Source: Karalla daura (Eukaryota; Chordata; Actinopteri; Chaetodontiformes; Leiognathidae). Taken from it: a DNA stretch of 64,000 nucleotides. The stretch's first letter is position 1. Every line of letters begins with the position of its first letter. The notes below the pieces were generated by a model. The model was not told the DNA's origin. It was given only the letters and a program-made list of their open reading frames with translations, and searched no databases. The translations under genes and the position numbers were made by a program. The stretch is from the NCBI GenBank assembly GCA_029224185.1, contig CM055198.1, positions 19,392,419 to 19,456,418 on the forward strand, written 5' to 3'. Shown here piece by piece: positions 35,191-53,700 of the stretch.

Positions 35191-36470
35191 ATGTACAGCT
35201 TCATGGGAGGTGGGTTGTTCTGCGCAGGAGTCGGGAACATACTCCTCATTGTCTCCACGGCAACTGACTACTGGATGCAGTACCGTCACTCCAGCAATTA
35301 CATGCACCAGGGCCTGTGGCGATACTGCGTGCCCGGGAAATGCATGACGCACACAGACAGCATTGGTGAGACTCCATGGTAGCCTTCCACTGCACGGCGT
35401 GCACGGGACACGTCCTCATTCATATTCATCAGGGAGCTGACAGTCGGTCCATGACCCCGCCACCAACCCTCGTCACCCCTGGGGTTACTTCTCTGTTGGG
35501 TGAGGGGGGGAGAGAGAGTGTTAAAATATAACTGAGCTTGAGGCGTGAAGGAGATGGAAATGATCTCAGGATCATGTGAATGGGACGGAGAAGAAAAAAA
35601 GCATTCAGGTTTTTTTTTTTTTGTAATTTCACAGGATTAGTTTGCACCAGTCGTATCATTACCCAAAGGATCTTAAGTGAAATGCAAAAAAACGTAAAGG
35701 TCAAGGTGAAAAAGTACAATAGAGATGACAGAGGATGTAAGTAACTATGAAACATAATATTATATATGTTCATGTGAATAGGAATATCTCAGAACAAATG
35801 TATGTTTAAACAACAATAGTAGCTAAACAAGGAGTTTAACAGCAACATAAATACAGAGGCATGAAAGAATGACTATAGAGTCAGAAGTAAAAAGATAGAA
35901 ATGTTTTAATAATGTGTTCTAAGGCAAGAGAGAAGAGAGCTATATGGGCATGATTCAAGGTTCAAGGGTCAAGGATCAAGGTTCATGTAATGTCGTTCCA
36001 AACCTGGTGAGAGAAAAGCATGAAATACTATATCGTTGTGCATTTATAATTCAGTATCTATATACATAATTCACGTGTATTTACAGTTATAAATATATGC
36101 AGTGTGTAGATGAAGACTGGTAATCAGGTCAGTGACTGAGGAGTGAGAGGTTTAAATGGAGAGCGTGCTGGGGCTGAAGAAAAGCAGCAACAGCTGTGAA
36201 AATGAAGCACACTTAGATGACATGTAAAAAACGGGGCTGAATTATTCATGTGCTATGGCAGACGTTGTTACGGTGCGGCCTCTCCTTGTCTCCTCCTCAC
36301 CCGCAGCGTACTGGGATGCCACCCGGGCCTTCATGATCCTCTCCCTGCTCGCTTGTTTCATCGGCATCGTGATCGGAGTCATGGCCTTCATCCACTACTC
36401 CTCCTTCGACGGGTTTGACAAGACGTTTGCAGCCGGCATCCTCTTCTTCATCTCCTGTAAGACCCTCGGT

Positions 36471-36501
<31 letters not shown>

Positions 36502-37140
36502 ACACACTGAACAAAGGAGACCTGTAATGGATGTGTGACCTCTCTCTCGCCCAGGCTTCTTTGTGCTGCTGGCCATGGCCGTCTACACAGGGGTGACAGT
36601 GAACTACTACGGTAAACGCTATGGCAGCTGGCGCTTCTCCTGGTCCTATATAATGGGCTGGGTGGCAGTGGTGCTCACATTCTTCTCAGGTAAAGACCAC
36701 ACGAACCGGAGAGGACACACAGGCACACGTCACTCTGGAGATCACTATCAAGAGTTCCTACTCTGCTCTTGAAATAGAATTTCCACTTGCTACAACAGAG
36801 AGATTTTCACCCACACACATTTTCTACAGTTGGACATCACATTTGGTACATTTACACAGATTATTTCATGTTTATTCTCTTTCCTTGCTCCTAGAGGTCT
36901 GATTTAAAAGATATGCAGACTATAGTTTTGTCTATGAAATATTCTGCTGTAACACACTTACAAACCATAGATAAATTAACATCTTTTACATGGAAAGGGG
37001 AAACAAATTTTGCTAGTTTTCCAGGACTCAGTTGTCTGGATTCCAGACTGTCCTAATAACCAGATTATCTTCTTCCAGGTATCTTCTACATGTGCGCCTA
37101 CCGGATGCACGAATGCCCAAGAAACTCCAATTCTCGCTGA
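35191..37140 (+). CDS. lim2: Lens fibre membrane intrinsic protein (LIM2/MP20), complete, 173 aa
   Basis: Four-span membrane protein of the PMP22/claudin superfamily, abundant in eye-lens fibre cells, where the family is thought to act in fibre-cell contacts. Exons: 35191-35365, 36307-36456, 36555-36689, 37079-37140; each intron is phase 1, and the total is 173 codons plus stop, matching mammalian LIM2 length. Visible marks: N-terminal MYSFMGGGLFCAGVGNILL (first span), the first-loop signature GLWRYC...KC (residues about 49-58), SYIMGWVAVVLTFFSGIFYM (last span) and the tail CAYRMHECPR. ATG 35191 lies one base after an acceptor (TTTGGCAG|G), so a 5' non-coding exon is expected, as in mammals. 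Teleosts carry several lim2 copies, and which one this is cannot be told. It converges with hspa8. Confidence 0.95.
35945..36115 (+). repeat. Interspersed repeat, ATTCAAGGTTCAAGG type
   Basis: Opens ATGATTCAAGGTTCAAGGGT, continues with TCATGTAATGTCGTTCC and ends in an AT-rich stretch with repeated TATATA words. The layout is like that of the repeat at 21,019. It lies in lim2 intron 1. The family was not identified. Confidence 0.45.
36471..36508 (+). repeat. CA microsatellite in lim2 intron 2
   Basis: CA repeat filling about half of the 98-bp lim2 intron between 36456 and 36555. Confidence 0.9.
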
Positions 37141-37277
37141 CCCACCAATGACTTCAACATTTGTATTCGCACACACATCAGCATCGGTCCAGAATCTATG
37201 GCAGAGAGGAGCCAAACAACATCCAAGCTAATTTTTCAACCCTTTCCTGTTCCACATCAATGTTCATGAATGAGCAA

Positions 37278-37283
37278 AATAAA
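37278..37283 (+). terminator. lim2: Poly(A) signal AATAAA of lim2
   Basis: Canonical hexamer 138 bp after the lim2 stop codon. Confidence 0.75.
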
Positions 37284-37344
37284 GAAAAGGGGAAAAAAAA
37301 GAAAGTTTTCTGTGTTTTTGATGTCAGTGGGGATACACAACGCT

Positions 37345-37440
37345 AGCTCAGTACTGGTGATGCGCTGTCTCTGTGAGTGGTGTTCCTGCCTCATAGCCAG
37401 AGGGACCTGGAGCGACCCCAGGTCAGGCTGAGAGGCTCTC
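37345..37440 (+). repeat. SINE head fragment between lim2 and hspa8
   Basis: A diverged fragment with the pattern GTGGTGTTCCTGCCTCATAG followed by CCAGAGGGACCTGGAGCGAC, resembling the tRNA-like SINE head. It sits just downstream of the lim2 poly(A) signal. Assignment is weak because the body is missing. Confidence 0.35.
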
Positions 37441-37674
37441 ATCAAGTCTCTACATTCCAAACATCCAAAACCATAGCCCGTGCTATGAGTGGCCAAAACC
37501 CAGTGATGCTGACAACAAATCTTATGAGAAAAAAAAAAGCTGAACTTAGCACCCTGCCCATCTATAATTTGGGATCTGTTCTGAAAAGCTAAGGTGATGT
37601 GGGACACCATGGAAGTGTAACAGTTTATGTTTATATCAAATAATGATGCCATGAGCCCAACCACAGAAGAATCT

Positions 37675-37680
37675 TTTATT
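37675..37680 (-). terminator. hspa8: Poly(A) signal of hspa8
   Basis: TTTATT on the plus strand reads AATAAA on the minus strand, about 295 bp after the hspa8 stop. The convergent lim2 signal is about 390 bp away. Confidence 0.7.
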
Positions 37681-37973
37681 TAGTGCTCTTTTGCAAAGTG
37701 TTTAGCAACATAGACAAAATGACTTGTAACATGAAAAAACACACTGTGGTAATGCAAACATTACGCAGTTGCCTGAAAAAGACCTGCAACCAGAAAAGCC
37801 ACTGTGGTGTTTGCTTTAAGCCTGGAATATAATGAACAATATTCAAAACCATCCCCAAACACATCTGGGTTAACTGTGTGGAATAACCATCTGATAATCT
37901 GGTATTATGACTGGAATCACCCCTCACACCAACCTGGCAAGAGAAAACAGAACAAAGCTCATGCACGTGGAGT

Positions 37974-40525
<2,552 letters not shown>

Positions 40526-40530
40526 TGTTC

Positions 40531-42591
40531 CTGAGGAGACAGAAATGATCAGCTGTTAATCCTGAACAGGCACTAAAAGTAACATGAGCTAAGTGGGTTG
40601 GCGATGGTGGCTTCCAGGATGCACTTATGTATTATTGGGGAGCGAGGCTATTAACGGAGACTGAGCAATTGAGACACAAGTGGAAACAAACAGTCTCACT
40701 GAAAGTCCACGGCACCTGTTTTCAAGCCTCCCCAAGTTTGACAGCATGGTAACGGCTGCTTTATTATGGCAACAACAGACAACAGGGACCATGGGGGCGT
40801 TTTTTCCAAGGAGCAGTTTACAGTAGCCTGATAACCATGATTAATTACCACGTTTATTAATTTTTTGAACTGGCATAAAAGGCAAGTAGACTGTGTTTTA
40901 ACTTGGCCTCTGGGACCTCATTAAGTGAAAAGTATTTCAATTAAGTTGGAACCCTTTGCCTCCTATTGATGTTTGATATACATATTTTTGCACAACCTCT
41001 AAAATTCGGTCTCTTGTTGTATAGATCCACAATTAAGCATTCAAATTTCTCTTAACTTGTTGCAGTTACATAACAATATTGCGTGTGTGATTATTAAAGC
41101 AAGTCAAGAACCGGAGGTGAGATTAGTAATTATGGGGGCAATTAGCAGAGTCTCTGCTGGAAAACCAGCAGATGAAATGAGTTCCCAGTTTCACTCAGAG
41201 ACAAAATTGTCAGGATGACTCAGTAAGAAATAACTCCTTGGTCCCATGTTCACTGACCTTGGAGATATTGTAATGTTAGCCTAATGTTGGGCCACGAGGG
41301 AGGAGGTCGTCACCGCTCATGCTGGGATGCAGGAGGCACATGTCAGGGTTTTACAAAGAGTCTCTGTGCCATGGTGCCAGAGGCTTTACAATTCAGATGA
41401 CAAAATGCAAACTAGAGGTGGAACAGCTGAGCTATGGTTCTGTTTAGTCAATAAGAAGAGATAGACACACAGACAGACAGATCTACGGAAAATTGAGCTG
41501 TGAAAGACTGGTCATTGCAAAAATACAAATACAGAGTCAGAAAGTAAATATCTAATATTGCATAATATGGAGTTGCTGGTTCAAACAGCACAAAAAATAG
41601 ACGCTATATTGATCCCTTAAAGAGGTATGGCACTCTGGCTTCAAACAGAGACCTCTTCTAATTGTAGTGGATACATCAGATAGGATAGAAATAGATACCA
41701 CACTCTGGGCCTCACTTTGGGATTACGGGAATTTGTGAAGAGCTGGTTTAAGCGCTGCTGAATGATTTACTATTAAACTAATAATGACAGTACAGAAAAA
41801 GAACAAGTACAGCTCAGGGAGCCAAAATGTCATACATTAGGAAACTTCGCCTGCTCTGCAAGTCCATGAAGTATTATCATATTATCGTTATCATTGTGTG
41901 GGGGATTGTACTGACTTGCACAGCACAACCAAGACACGTGCAAGCACGAGGATCTTCCAGGGGGCGGGGGTCATAAAACCCATAACATAAATCTGTGAGT
42001 AGTTCATCCAAATTTAATAATCCAGGTTTAATAGGATGATGAGTAATTTGTCCGCGTGTTCGCTTCATTTTCGACCTGAAGTGATAATGAAACTTATAGT
42101 TTGGGAAGGTGGGGAGAGAGGGAGAGAGAGAGAGACATAGCGGGTGAGAGAGATAGAGAGAGAGGGGAGAGTGAGCTGCTGTGTAATGGAGGGCGTGTCA
42201 GCCCATGTGTGTTAACAGAGCCTGAGAACTTTCTGGACTCCTCTATGCACTTCCTTATAAAACGTGCACGCAAATTGCAAGATGTTATGTAACGTTTCCC
42301 TGCAAATGCGCACATTCTTATCGGCTCCACAGATCAAGAACACAAAAGAGGCACAGCAACAGTCCCAAGTATCAGCATCTTTCAAATCGACGCTCTAACT
42401 TTACTGTAACACAAATATGCCAAGTATGGTAGCCAACACAACTAAAAGTTGACTCATAGTAACACTAAGTTGTTGTAAATTACGATGGAATGCTGAATTA
42501 ACAGAAAAGACGTTAAAAGCTACAAACGCTACGGTGCAGCCGTTACTCACCAGTCACCGTCAGTTAACAGTTTTTACCTCGCTATACTCAC
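40531..42591 (-). other. hspa8: hspa8 intron 1 (5' UTR intron)
   Basis: About 2 kb between the ATG exon and the 5' non-coding exon. Two donors are possible on the minus strand: GAG|GTGAGT (exon boundary 42592) and CTG|GTGAGT (exon boundary 42551). Apart from a GA-rich repeat at 42113-42165, nothing was recognised. No C/D-box snoRNA pattern was seen. Confidence 0.6.
42113..42165 (+). repeat. GA-rich microsatellite in hspa8 intron 1
   Basis: Imperfect GA repeat (CT on the transcribed strand) in the first intron of hspa8. Confidence 0.85.
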
Positions 42592-42840
42592 CTCAGTTTA
42601 GGGCAGATATGTCGTTTTATATTTCGTCTTGTCGCGGATGGAGCTCTTTTGATCTATAATACTGTCGCCTGGCTTCTATCCTGAGTCTCCTGCCTGGTCT
42701 CTCCGGTCTATGCGTCCAGCTCCAATGATGTGGGTCCAACCGCACCTCCTTCAACACATTCCCACCGAGAACGCTCTAGAATACAGGAGGAGCAGCGCCG
42801 TCCAATCAGCGGCCGGAGACAAAAATAGACCAATCAAAAT
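42592..42840 (-). promoter_or_regulatory. hspa8: hspa8 promoter and 5' non-coding exon region
   Basis: On the plus strand, CCAAT lies at 42802-42806 and 42830-42834 (inverted relative to hspa8). A three-unit heat-shock element, GAA-cg-CTC-ta-GAA, lies at 42769-42781 with one base off the consensus. A TATA-like word ATATAAAA (minus strand) lies at 42615-42622. If that TATA is used, transcription starts near 42,588 and splices at the 42551 donor. If the CCAAT/HSE cluster is proximal, it starts near 42,720-42,740 and splices at 42592. The sequence alone does not decide. Confidence 0.65.
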
Positions 42841-45800
42841 TCTCCTCTGACGGTTTGCACAGTCGTTGCTATCAAGATTATGGGCCGAGGCGAATCTTAG
42901 TGGCTCCTTCAGGGAAAGTAAAAGTTCGACTTTTAAAATGTTGCTCGACATATATCTATCTATCTTGTTTCAGGGTTTCTCAGTTTGAACAGTAATGGTA
43001 TATTATGGTGGACATATTTACATCATCCAACAAAACTATCAAATGATGAATCAAAATAATATTCACTATTACACTTTTAGACATGTACCTCATCTGCTAA
43101 TTTTTATGTGTTTTTCTGTACACCTCATACTTTTGCACGAGACCGCACTCAACTGCTTCCATCTTTACATATAGATCGCCTTAAATGTGTCCACACATCA
43201 ATCACCTGCAGTAATGACTAATTATTTTGTTAAAGTAATACAGTACAACATACCTTATTTGCAGAGACCAAGTGCCTCTCTGTGTGGAGTATGCACATTT
43301 AGAAACATGCACATTTAGGCCAGCTGGTGTCTCTGAAATCGCCTATATGTGTGACTGATAGGGTGTGACTTATGTGTGTGTGTCCTGACCAAGGTGTATC
43401 CCCCACCTTGGACCCCATGTGCCCTGGAGATGTGGAGATAGGCACTGGCCGACCCCCACAACACCAAATGGGTAAGACAATGGATGGTCTGATTTGATCT
43501 GATTGCATATACAATGCAATTTTATCTTACAATAACATAAGAAATTAAAAGTCAGCCACTGAGCTACTTTGAGTTGGATCATTCTCCTCTATGTACTTTC
43601 ACGAACAGCATAAACTTTATAGTGTATAAACTTTATAGGCATTTTTATCTATCTCCTTTTCCATCTTTGAGGAAGAAGAGTCTGGGACAAAATAGGAAGA
43701 CCTTAACCACCTATGTTCTATGTAAATGCCAAGGTGCTATTTGGTGAGTCATCTTACAGGCACCAAGGAGCCTGAAATCTGTTATTATAATACCTCCAAA
43801 AATACATGATCTGTAGTGCAGCACCAACAAGTCCTTAGAATAGAAAATGGAAAAGTCAAACAAGCAGGTCACAGATTGTTTTTATAACAAGTCCAGGGAT
43901 AAGTTTACTGAGTGCTGTGCAGCATTTGTAGGATATATATCCCAATATGACTTTTAAAAAAGACCCCTTCTGTATTACTGTTATAATACAGCTAGGATTC
44001 ATATACAGTTACATAAAACTTAATATCTTCACCCACCGCCCAGTGTGGTCTCATTACAAACATTTGACCCTGAGGGTAAAATAAGATCCAGTGAGGTGAA
44101 TTTAAGTATCATACAAAGTATAAACACAGACAATATGAGCATTCATACTCGTGGACTGAATTGAATACACAAAAAGGGATATCATTTGCAGCAATAACAC
44201 CTAACAAATAATAGTGGATTTGCTTTTGGTTTTTATCACCTATGAACTATAATGACCTGAATGACTGAGAACCTTCACAGACAAATAATAGCATCCTGTG
44301 CTCATCCATTTAAATGATATGTGAGGCAAAACAATTTATTTGGTATATTTCAGATTCTGCTTTGCATGGGTGCAGTTTGAGGCAGAAAGATCAGATCAAC
44401 TGTGTGACCGTGATTTCTCATGTTGTTTCATGCCTGCACATGTTCTTGTTTGGGGAGGCATTAGAAATATGCAGATTGTATAAAACAACGCCTGTCTACT
44501 TTGGCAAGGTGTTATGTAATTTAGGTAGGTAATGAAAGGAATTTTCACAGAGATGGTCCCAGGAGCCCTTTTGGAGGATGTGCATTGAATTTCCTTTCTT
44601 CTTACAAAGCGAAAAAAAAAAAACGTGTTTTGTCCTCTGAGACCTATGTGACCAGCACTCTCCCGTTTCAATGTAAACATCAACAGATGCCTCATGAGTA
44701 TATTTGTGCATGTCACATTCATAGACACATGACAGCGTACTGTGTTGTGGCCTTTTCAGTGGCCTGAACGCCCTGCTTGCACCTCCTCTGAGAAGAAAGA
44801 CATCAGAACAACAACAACAAGCCTATATGAGGTACAAACTTAGGTACAAATTAAGGTTGAACTCATCCTGCTTTTTTTGAACTCATCCTGTTTTTTAAGC
44901 TCAGTTATGTTGAGCGTCTTAACTTTTAATACTGAACGTGATCATCTCCGAATGTGAATAGTGACGCAGATCTCCCAACAGTGACCACTTTTAATGCCTC
45001 TGGGTCAAAGATTGGAAGGACAGCGTCCCCCAGTAACACGGATGGCATAGCTTGCAGACAAATGCTTATTTAGATGACAAAAGAGAGATTAAAACTGGCA
45101 TTTGACACTGGATACCTCAAAGTAATCTAACAGGCACCTTTTTCAGGCTGTATCCTCACAGCGTATTGTGGTACAGCTCTTTGGGGACCTGGTTACTTGG
45201 GACCTCCTTTCATGTTGTGATGTTCCACAAAAGCCTTTGGATTTTGCTCAGATAGGTGTGTCTTTTACGCACTGACTGTATAAAACAGCACTGAAAATTT
45301 CTATTTACAGTTTACAGCCCAAGGCCATAACAAAAACTGATCCCTTACAGAATTCACACTCATATAATAGTGAGACTCTTATCAGATCAAAAGATCTAAA
45401 TACTTTTGATCAGATCACCAACCCTGCTCTTTCATAAGTTATAAAAAAAAATAAAACATTGTTTTTATGTGAGTACTTAGTGTTTCCCGATGTGACGCTC
45501 TCCCTCCCTCACCCAAGAGACCATCCAAGTGTTTTTCCACTGCACAGCATTATCACCAGCCATTAAACTTGCATTATGGCACATAGAAATCTATATCATA
45601 CTACGCCGGGCCAAATATAAGACTGCTAATGCATTACTGGAAGTTTAAAGGACAACTTCTGTAAATGTAGCAACAACAGAAGACAGAATAAATCACTGAT
45701 AGATATCTCTATGAATGTTTTAAAAGTTTGTAACGCAGTGTCATAAGTTTTGGTATCTGGTCAACATGTCGACCAGCTGCCAGTTCCTGTTGGGAAGTTA

Positions 45801-46029
45801 TTGTCTGAACTCACTGAGGTTAGGATCGAACGAAAATAACATCAGCAATTAGCAGAGAGTGTCCTGTATATGACAAATTGACCTATGTGACTAAGTTTTC
45901 TGTTTGGATGAACTTTGATTCAAATGTAAGATGCACGTAAGAATATGAGAAAATGACGGTGTTAAAAGTCCAGCTCGTGTTACACCATTGTCTGAGACGC
46001 TCCCCCACACGCCGCTGTGAGTGCGACAG
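42841..46029. other. Intergenic region hspa8 to first ZP-domain gene
   Basis: About 3.2 kb, AT-rich, without a supported gene. It holds a SINE tail at 43,340-43,495 and a short direct repeat of GAACTCATCCTG near 44,871-44,893. Open frames here are short and have no family resemblance. Confidence 0.6.
43340..43495 (+). repeat. SINE tail fragment upstream of hspa8
   Basis: Carries the 3' end pattern of the teleost SINE: CAAGGTGTATCCCCCACC, GGAGATAGGCACTGGC, CGACCCCCACAACACC, AATGGGTAAGACAATGGATGG. The head is absent. It lies in the intergenic stretch between the hspa8 promoter and the first ZP-domain gene. Confidence 0.55.
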
Positions 46030-46037
46030 TATAAATA
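46030..46037 (+). promoter_or_regulatory. TATA box of first ZPLD1-like gene
   Basis: TATAAATA lies 39 bp before the ATG at 46069, placing transcription start near 46,058-46,062 with a very short 5' UTR. A KLF/Sp-type CCCCCACACGCC lies about 30 bp upstream. Confidence 0.65.
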
Positions 46038-46068
46038 GGAGTTCTGGAAGCTCCTAGCAAGGCGCAAC

Positions 46069-48875
<2,807 letters not shown>

Positions 48876-50662
48876 CATCTCCTGGCTGAGAGCAGAGTCC
48901 TGTCATGCATCTCTCAACCCACGAATTTAACACTTCATCATCTACACAGCCTCACCACGATGCTGCTGATATAGTGATACAAGTCATGAGAAACAATAGA
49001 TGAAACACTGTGTTTTCACAATACCTTTTAGTTTTCCTCTTTCATAAACAGAATTAAAACCAGGTGGTCAGCAGTAATCTAGGTCTGCAAATGTATAATC
49101 ATCCTAATCACATAGCTGAACAATGTGGAGACAAGGGCAGAGAATATGTACAATAATTGTGAATTTTAAGCAAATTGTTAATCGTGTTGCTGAAGTATTA
49201 AATGAATCATGTGTAATCAGTTAGAAATGTTTTCCTTTGAAATGTTTTCAATGAGTTTGATGAAGAAAAGCATTACGGCATTAAACACAACATAAAAATG
49301 ACCATGGTCTTTTATTATGTGTGAAGAGCTCTGTATAAATAAATGTATTATTATTAATAATATCGTACAACTAAGCACACTGAACCATCATCATTTTACC
49401 ATATTCAATTGTTTTGCGTGTCTATCACAGAGCACATACACAGACACACACAATAAAGAATTATTTAGTCTCACAAGCTCACATAAGGGCAGTTTTGAGT
49501 CCTCAATCAACTTTAATGTATATTTTTGAACTGTGGGAAAAAAAACACACAGACATGGGGAGAACATGCACACATCATGCTTAAAGGCCCCCAGTCATTA
49601 AACCAGAGAAACCTAAAATGTTAAATGATGACATGGAAACTAGTTCTAATCCTACTGAAATACACTGGAGGATGTGTCACTATGGGGTGGCTATGGCCGC
49701 AACACACAGCAACATGTCAAAAGTCAAACCCACGAGTGCACGGCAATGATTACTGTATCACATGAGAGCTGCATGCTGTACATACAGTGCAGACACATCT
49801 CCTGATCTCAGCTCCCTGCCTGTAAAAGTTTTATGACTGCCTCTTCCACCCTTGTGACACTACATACTGTAACACGATTATCAAATAAGAGGTAATTACA
49901 GAAAAACAGCAACAGTGTAGGTGTTGTTCAAAACACGGCTTCAAGCGGACGCTGCAAGGTTGCGTAGGCTTATGTGCAAAACATCGCTTCACTTCTCTCA
50001 TTTCAGTGTAATCCCACCACAGGAAGCTTTACCTGAGTCCACAAGAGAAATGAGCATTATTGAATCTGCATCCCCGAACTTGCAAGAAATATGGACCATC
50101 GAGGGGGTGGCAGGAGGGTACAGTCTGATGTTAATTAGACAATAGCTATCTGCAAATGCAGCTGTTGTTTGGACCTCAGGTGGACCACTGAACAATTTCA
50201 TAACTGCATTACGTGTGTTGGTGACACTTCTGCTGTCACAATAGTTGGTCCAGAGAGACATGGAGATATAAACACCCAGTAAAGCAATTAAACCCCACCC
50301 CGTGACTGGATCCGCTAGAGTGTGTGTGTACACTGTCGTGAGTGGTATTCATTAGTTATATGAAGCAAACTGAGAAACTGAAAAGAGAATGTAGACACAA
50401 TAACACAGTGTCTTTGTCTACAAGCAACTTTAGGCACCCTGAGTTGTGTATTCCATGACACTTTTTGATTACTGTAGCATGGAAATGTGTGTTAAATCCA
50501 TTATCTAGTTGTGATAAATGTGCACGTGTAAAAAAATATCAGTGGGTGTGCCCCTTTCCCAGCGTTCAACAGACCACAGGAATACTTCAACAAGCCCTGC
50601 TCACGTTACTCCATTGTACAATGCCTCTTATCTTACACTCATTTTAGCTACTTAGTGGCTAC
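48876..50662 (+). other. Spacer between the two ZPLD1-like genes, with 3' UTR of copy 1
   Basis: The first few hundred bases are presumably 3' UTR of copy 1. Candidate signals are ATTAAA at 49280-49285 and AATAAA at 49338-49343. The rest (about 49,400-50,600) is AT-rich, with no supported gene. The promoter of copy 2 lies at its end. Confidence 0.5.
49338..49343 (+). terminator. Candidate poly(A) signal of ZPLD1-like copy 1
   Basis: AATAAA within CTGTATAAATAAATG, about 463 bp after the stop. ATTAAA at 49280 is an alternative. Confidence 0.45.
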
Positions 50663-50668
50663 TATAAA
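50663..50668 (+). promoter_or_regulatory. TATA box of second ZPLD1-like gene
   Basis: TATAAA lies 40 bp before the ATG at 50703, the same spacing as in copy 1. Confidence 0.65.
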
Positions 50669-50702
50669 GGGAGAGATGTTGAAACAAATAGCCAGACGAG
50701 AC

Positions 50703-53700
50703 ATGAAGACCGTCAGGTGAGTCTCGAGAAGAGCTCATGCAGGAAAAATAGCAAATGATACAGCCGATTGAAGCTATTGTGATTAGATTTAAAGAATATA
50801 GGATTGTTTCTTGTTTGTTTGGGAGCAAATGTTACTTTTTCTTGAGATATAATGCATGTCTTCCTGTTTTGACTCATGTCATGTGGGATAAAATGTAATT
50901 TGGTATTAATTGGTTTTTATTTTTGGAAATGTGTTCAACTCTAGGGCTTCCCCTACTGAAAAATGATCATAATTAATTGGTAATGCATGATCATGTAGCA
51001 ACATGTATCCAGGAATAGGCTTTTTACGTTTAAGATAACACACAAATATATTATGTGCAAATGTCCAAATGTAATTGCACAGCTAATGAGTAATTATGAC
51101 TGAGCTGGAGTCCTCATGTGGCATGATCTATGTGTGCTGACAGATTTCCCATTCACAGTACTGCCTTGAATCATGACAGCTTGGATTCCTATTGTTGTGT
51201 TTTGTTTTTTACTCACAGGTGCAGCCTCAGTCCAGTGGGACTGGTCCTCCTTGTGTGCCAGCTTGGACTAAATCTGAGAACAGATGCCCAGACACCAAAG
51301 AGTTGCTCTGGGCATGAAACGGACAGACCAGCAGGTTTGTAACACTTCCTGACAGTCTTCTGTTTCATTGCATTGTATTTGTCATTTGTCTGTTTTTGGT
51401 GATTTATATTCTTGCTTTGCATCCCTTTCAGAAAACATGGACATAGCTACAATTTGCGGCACTAAGTCCATAGACCTGATTATCTACCTCTGTCCAATCT
51501 ACCACTCTCTCTACAACGAGTACCTGGTCGCCCTCAATCACCAGTTTAGCAAAGCTGAATGCTACGGAGTTGCTGACTGGACCGCTGATACACCAGTCTT
51601 AACATTCAGCATCCCCCTAATAAACAGTTCCCTCTCATCCTGCAAAAGTACCCTGAAGGTTTACACATTTTATTCTCACTTTGCCTGCTCACATTTTGCT
51701 CTGAGGATCTCATTACGTCATTACATCTTTTCCTGTGTCAAACAGTCAGTGGTGAAGCAGCTTTAAATAGATTTCACTTGAATACATCTCTGATTTTTCA
51801 ATAGATAATTGACATGCCTGGAACTGGAGTCTTCACTGACTTCTCAAACATCCAGTCTGTCAACATCTCTGGCACCGTCAGCTCTGTAGACCCCCCTCCA
51901 GGTATGATCACCCATCGGCCGCAGATCTTCTACAAATTCTCCTGCATATACCCAATGCAGTACATCCTGGACATCATGGAGCTGAGTGTGTGAGTATGTG
52001 ATTGCTTGACACCGCCAACACTTGCAGATGAAATGAAAAGGACCAACTTAAACACTTTCCTGTGGGTTTCTTTTCACTCCGTACAGCTCAGGATCAAGTC
52101 TCGCCGTAAAAGACGAGAACGGCAGCTTCACCAGCACATTGAGCATGCACCTCTACAAAGTGAGAATTGATTTACAGAATCAGACACATTCTTAATTATC
52201 TAGCATTTTCTGACTTGATTTTGCTTCGGTTCTTTTGCGGACACAGGATAACCGTTACCAAGAGAAGCTTGTTATCCCACAAACAGGACTCGACCTGAGG
52301 ACCAAGATTTACGTGGCAGTCAAAGCTACCAATCTAACAAACCGGTATTTCAAAGAAGTAGTTCTAGATTTTTTTTTACTTTTACAATTCTTGAATTCAT
52401 ACTCATTATATTGCAAAATTATGCTTCATAAACTATGAGGCAACAGACAGAGGCCTTATAGCCTACAGTACATTAGTATTTATTTCTTCAAATCATCAAA
52501 GCTGTGAGAACACCTCTTTTCAGGTAGTATATTTGTGTTTACATGACTAGAAATGCATTAGAAATGCACCTTGTGTTTGTACAGTTTTCGGTGTTAACAT
52601 GAGGATGTTTCTGGGGAACAGCATTACTGTCTGTTTGTCCCTGCAGGTTCAACGTGCTGCTCGACAGATGCTACACAACACCGACTCCAGATCCCAGGCT
52701 CAACACCTACCATGACCTTTTTGTAGGGTCTGTCATAATAACATAACCACAGGATCTATTTATACTCGCACATCTATTCATACTTTGATCTTTTCTTTCC
52801 ATCTTTGCCACCCAAGGTGCAAACAGGATCCGCAAATCAAGGTGGAGCTGAATGGGGAATCTCAGAGGGCGCACTTCTCCTTTGAGGCCTTCAGATTTGT
52901 CAGGCACCAAAACCAAAGAACTTCCACTTTCTACCTGCACTGCGTCACCAGACTGTGTGAGGTGTCCTCATGTAGCACACTGATGCCTGTGAGTCACAGC
53001 AGTCTACCTCCAAAGCTTTCTGCACACATACGGACCAAAGGCTGTGATGAGCCAAAGGATAAAAGCAGCCTATTTCTGTGCATACGGCATACACTTCAAT
53101 TACCAACATGAAGAATTTTCTTGTTCCCATGCTGAACAGGGCTGTGGACAAAAGCATCAGATGATGATCGAGGCCCAGTATGAGCCAAACAGCATTACAG
53201 TCAGCTCACCTGTCATCCGTGTGGCCAGACCGCACCCAGAAACCACGGCTGTACCTTCATACTATCAGACTGAAAAGAAATACAAATACAAAAGTAAGCA
53301 AAAAGGATTGAAATGTATTTTTTTGTTCAGAGGGGTGGATGATATGTGCCTCAAAGTAAAAATATGAAACCTGAACAATCAACCTTTAAGCCAAGCCTGA
53401 TCACATATTTTTGTCTGAGTCAGTCAGTCATCACACCACCTATTCGACATCTGTACAAAATAAGTCTCTCTTGTTTTGTTGAATTTAGAGAGATAGGGCG
53501 AAATCGAGGTGCGTTCCCTTCCAAATTTCCATTGAAAGTTTGAGACGATTACGGCAGTTTTTCAACTGCATTTACCACTGCAAAATAACATGAATGGTCC
53601 TGATTTCCAATAGGGCACGTCTCTAATTTCAACACTTTTACATGACCAGCACATCCTGATGTTAGTTTCTGGGTTTCCTCTTACAGCTCATGTACCAGCA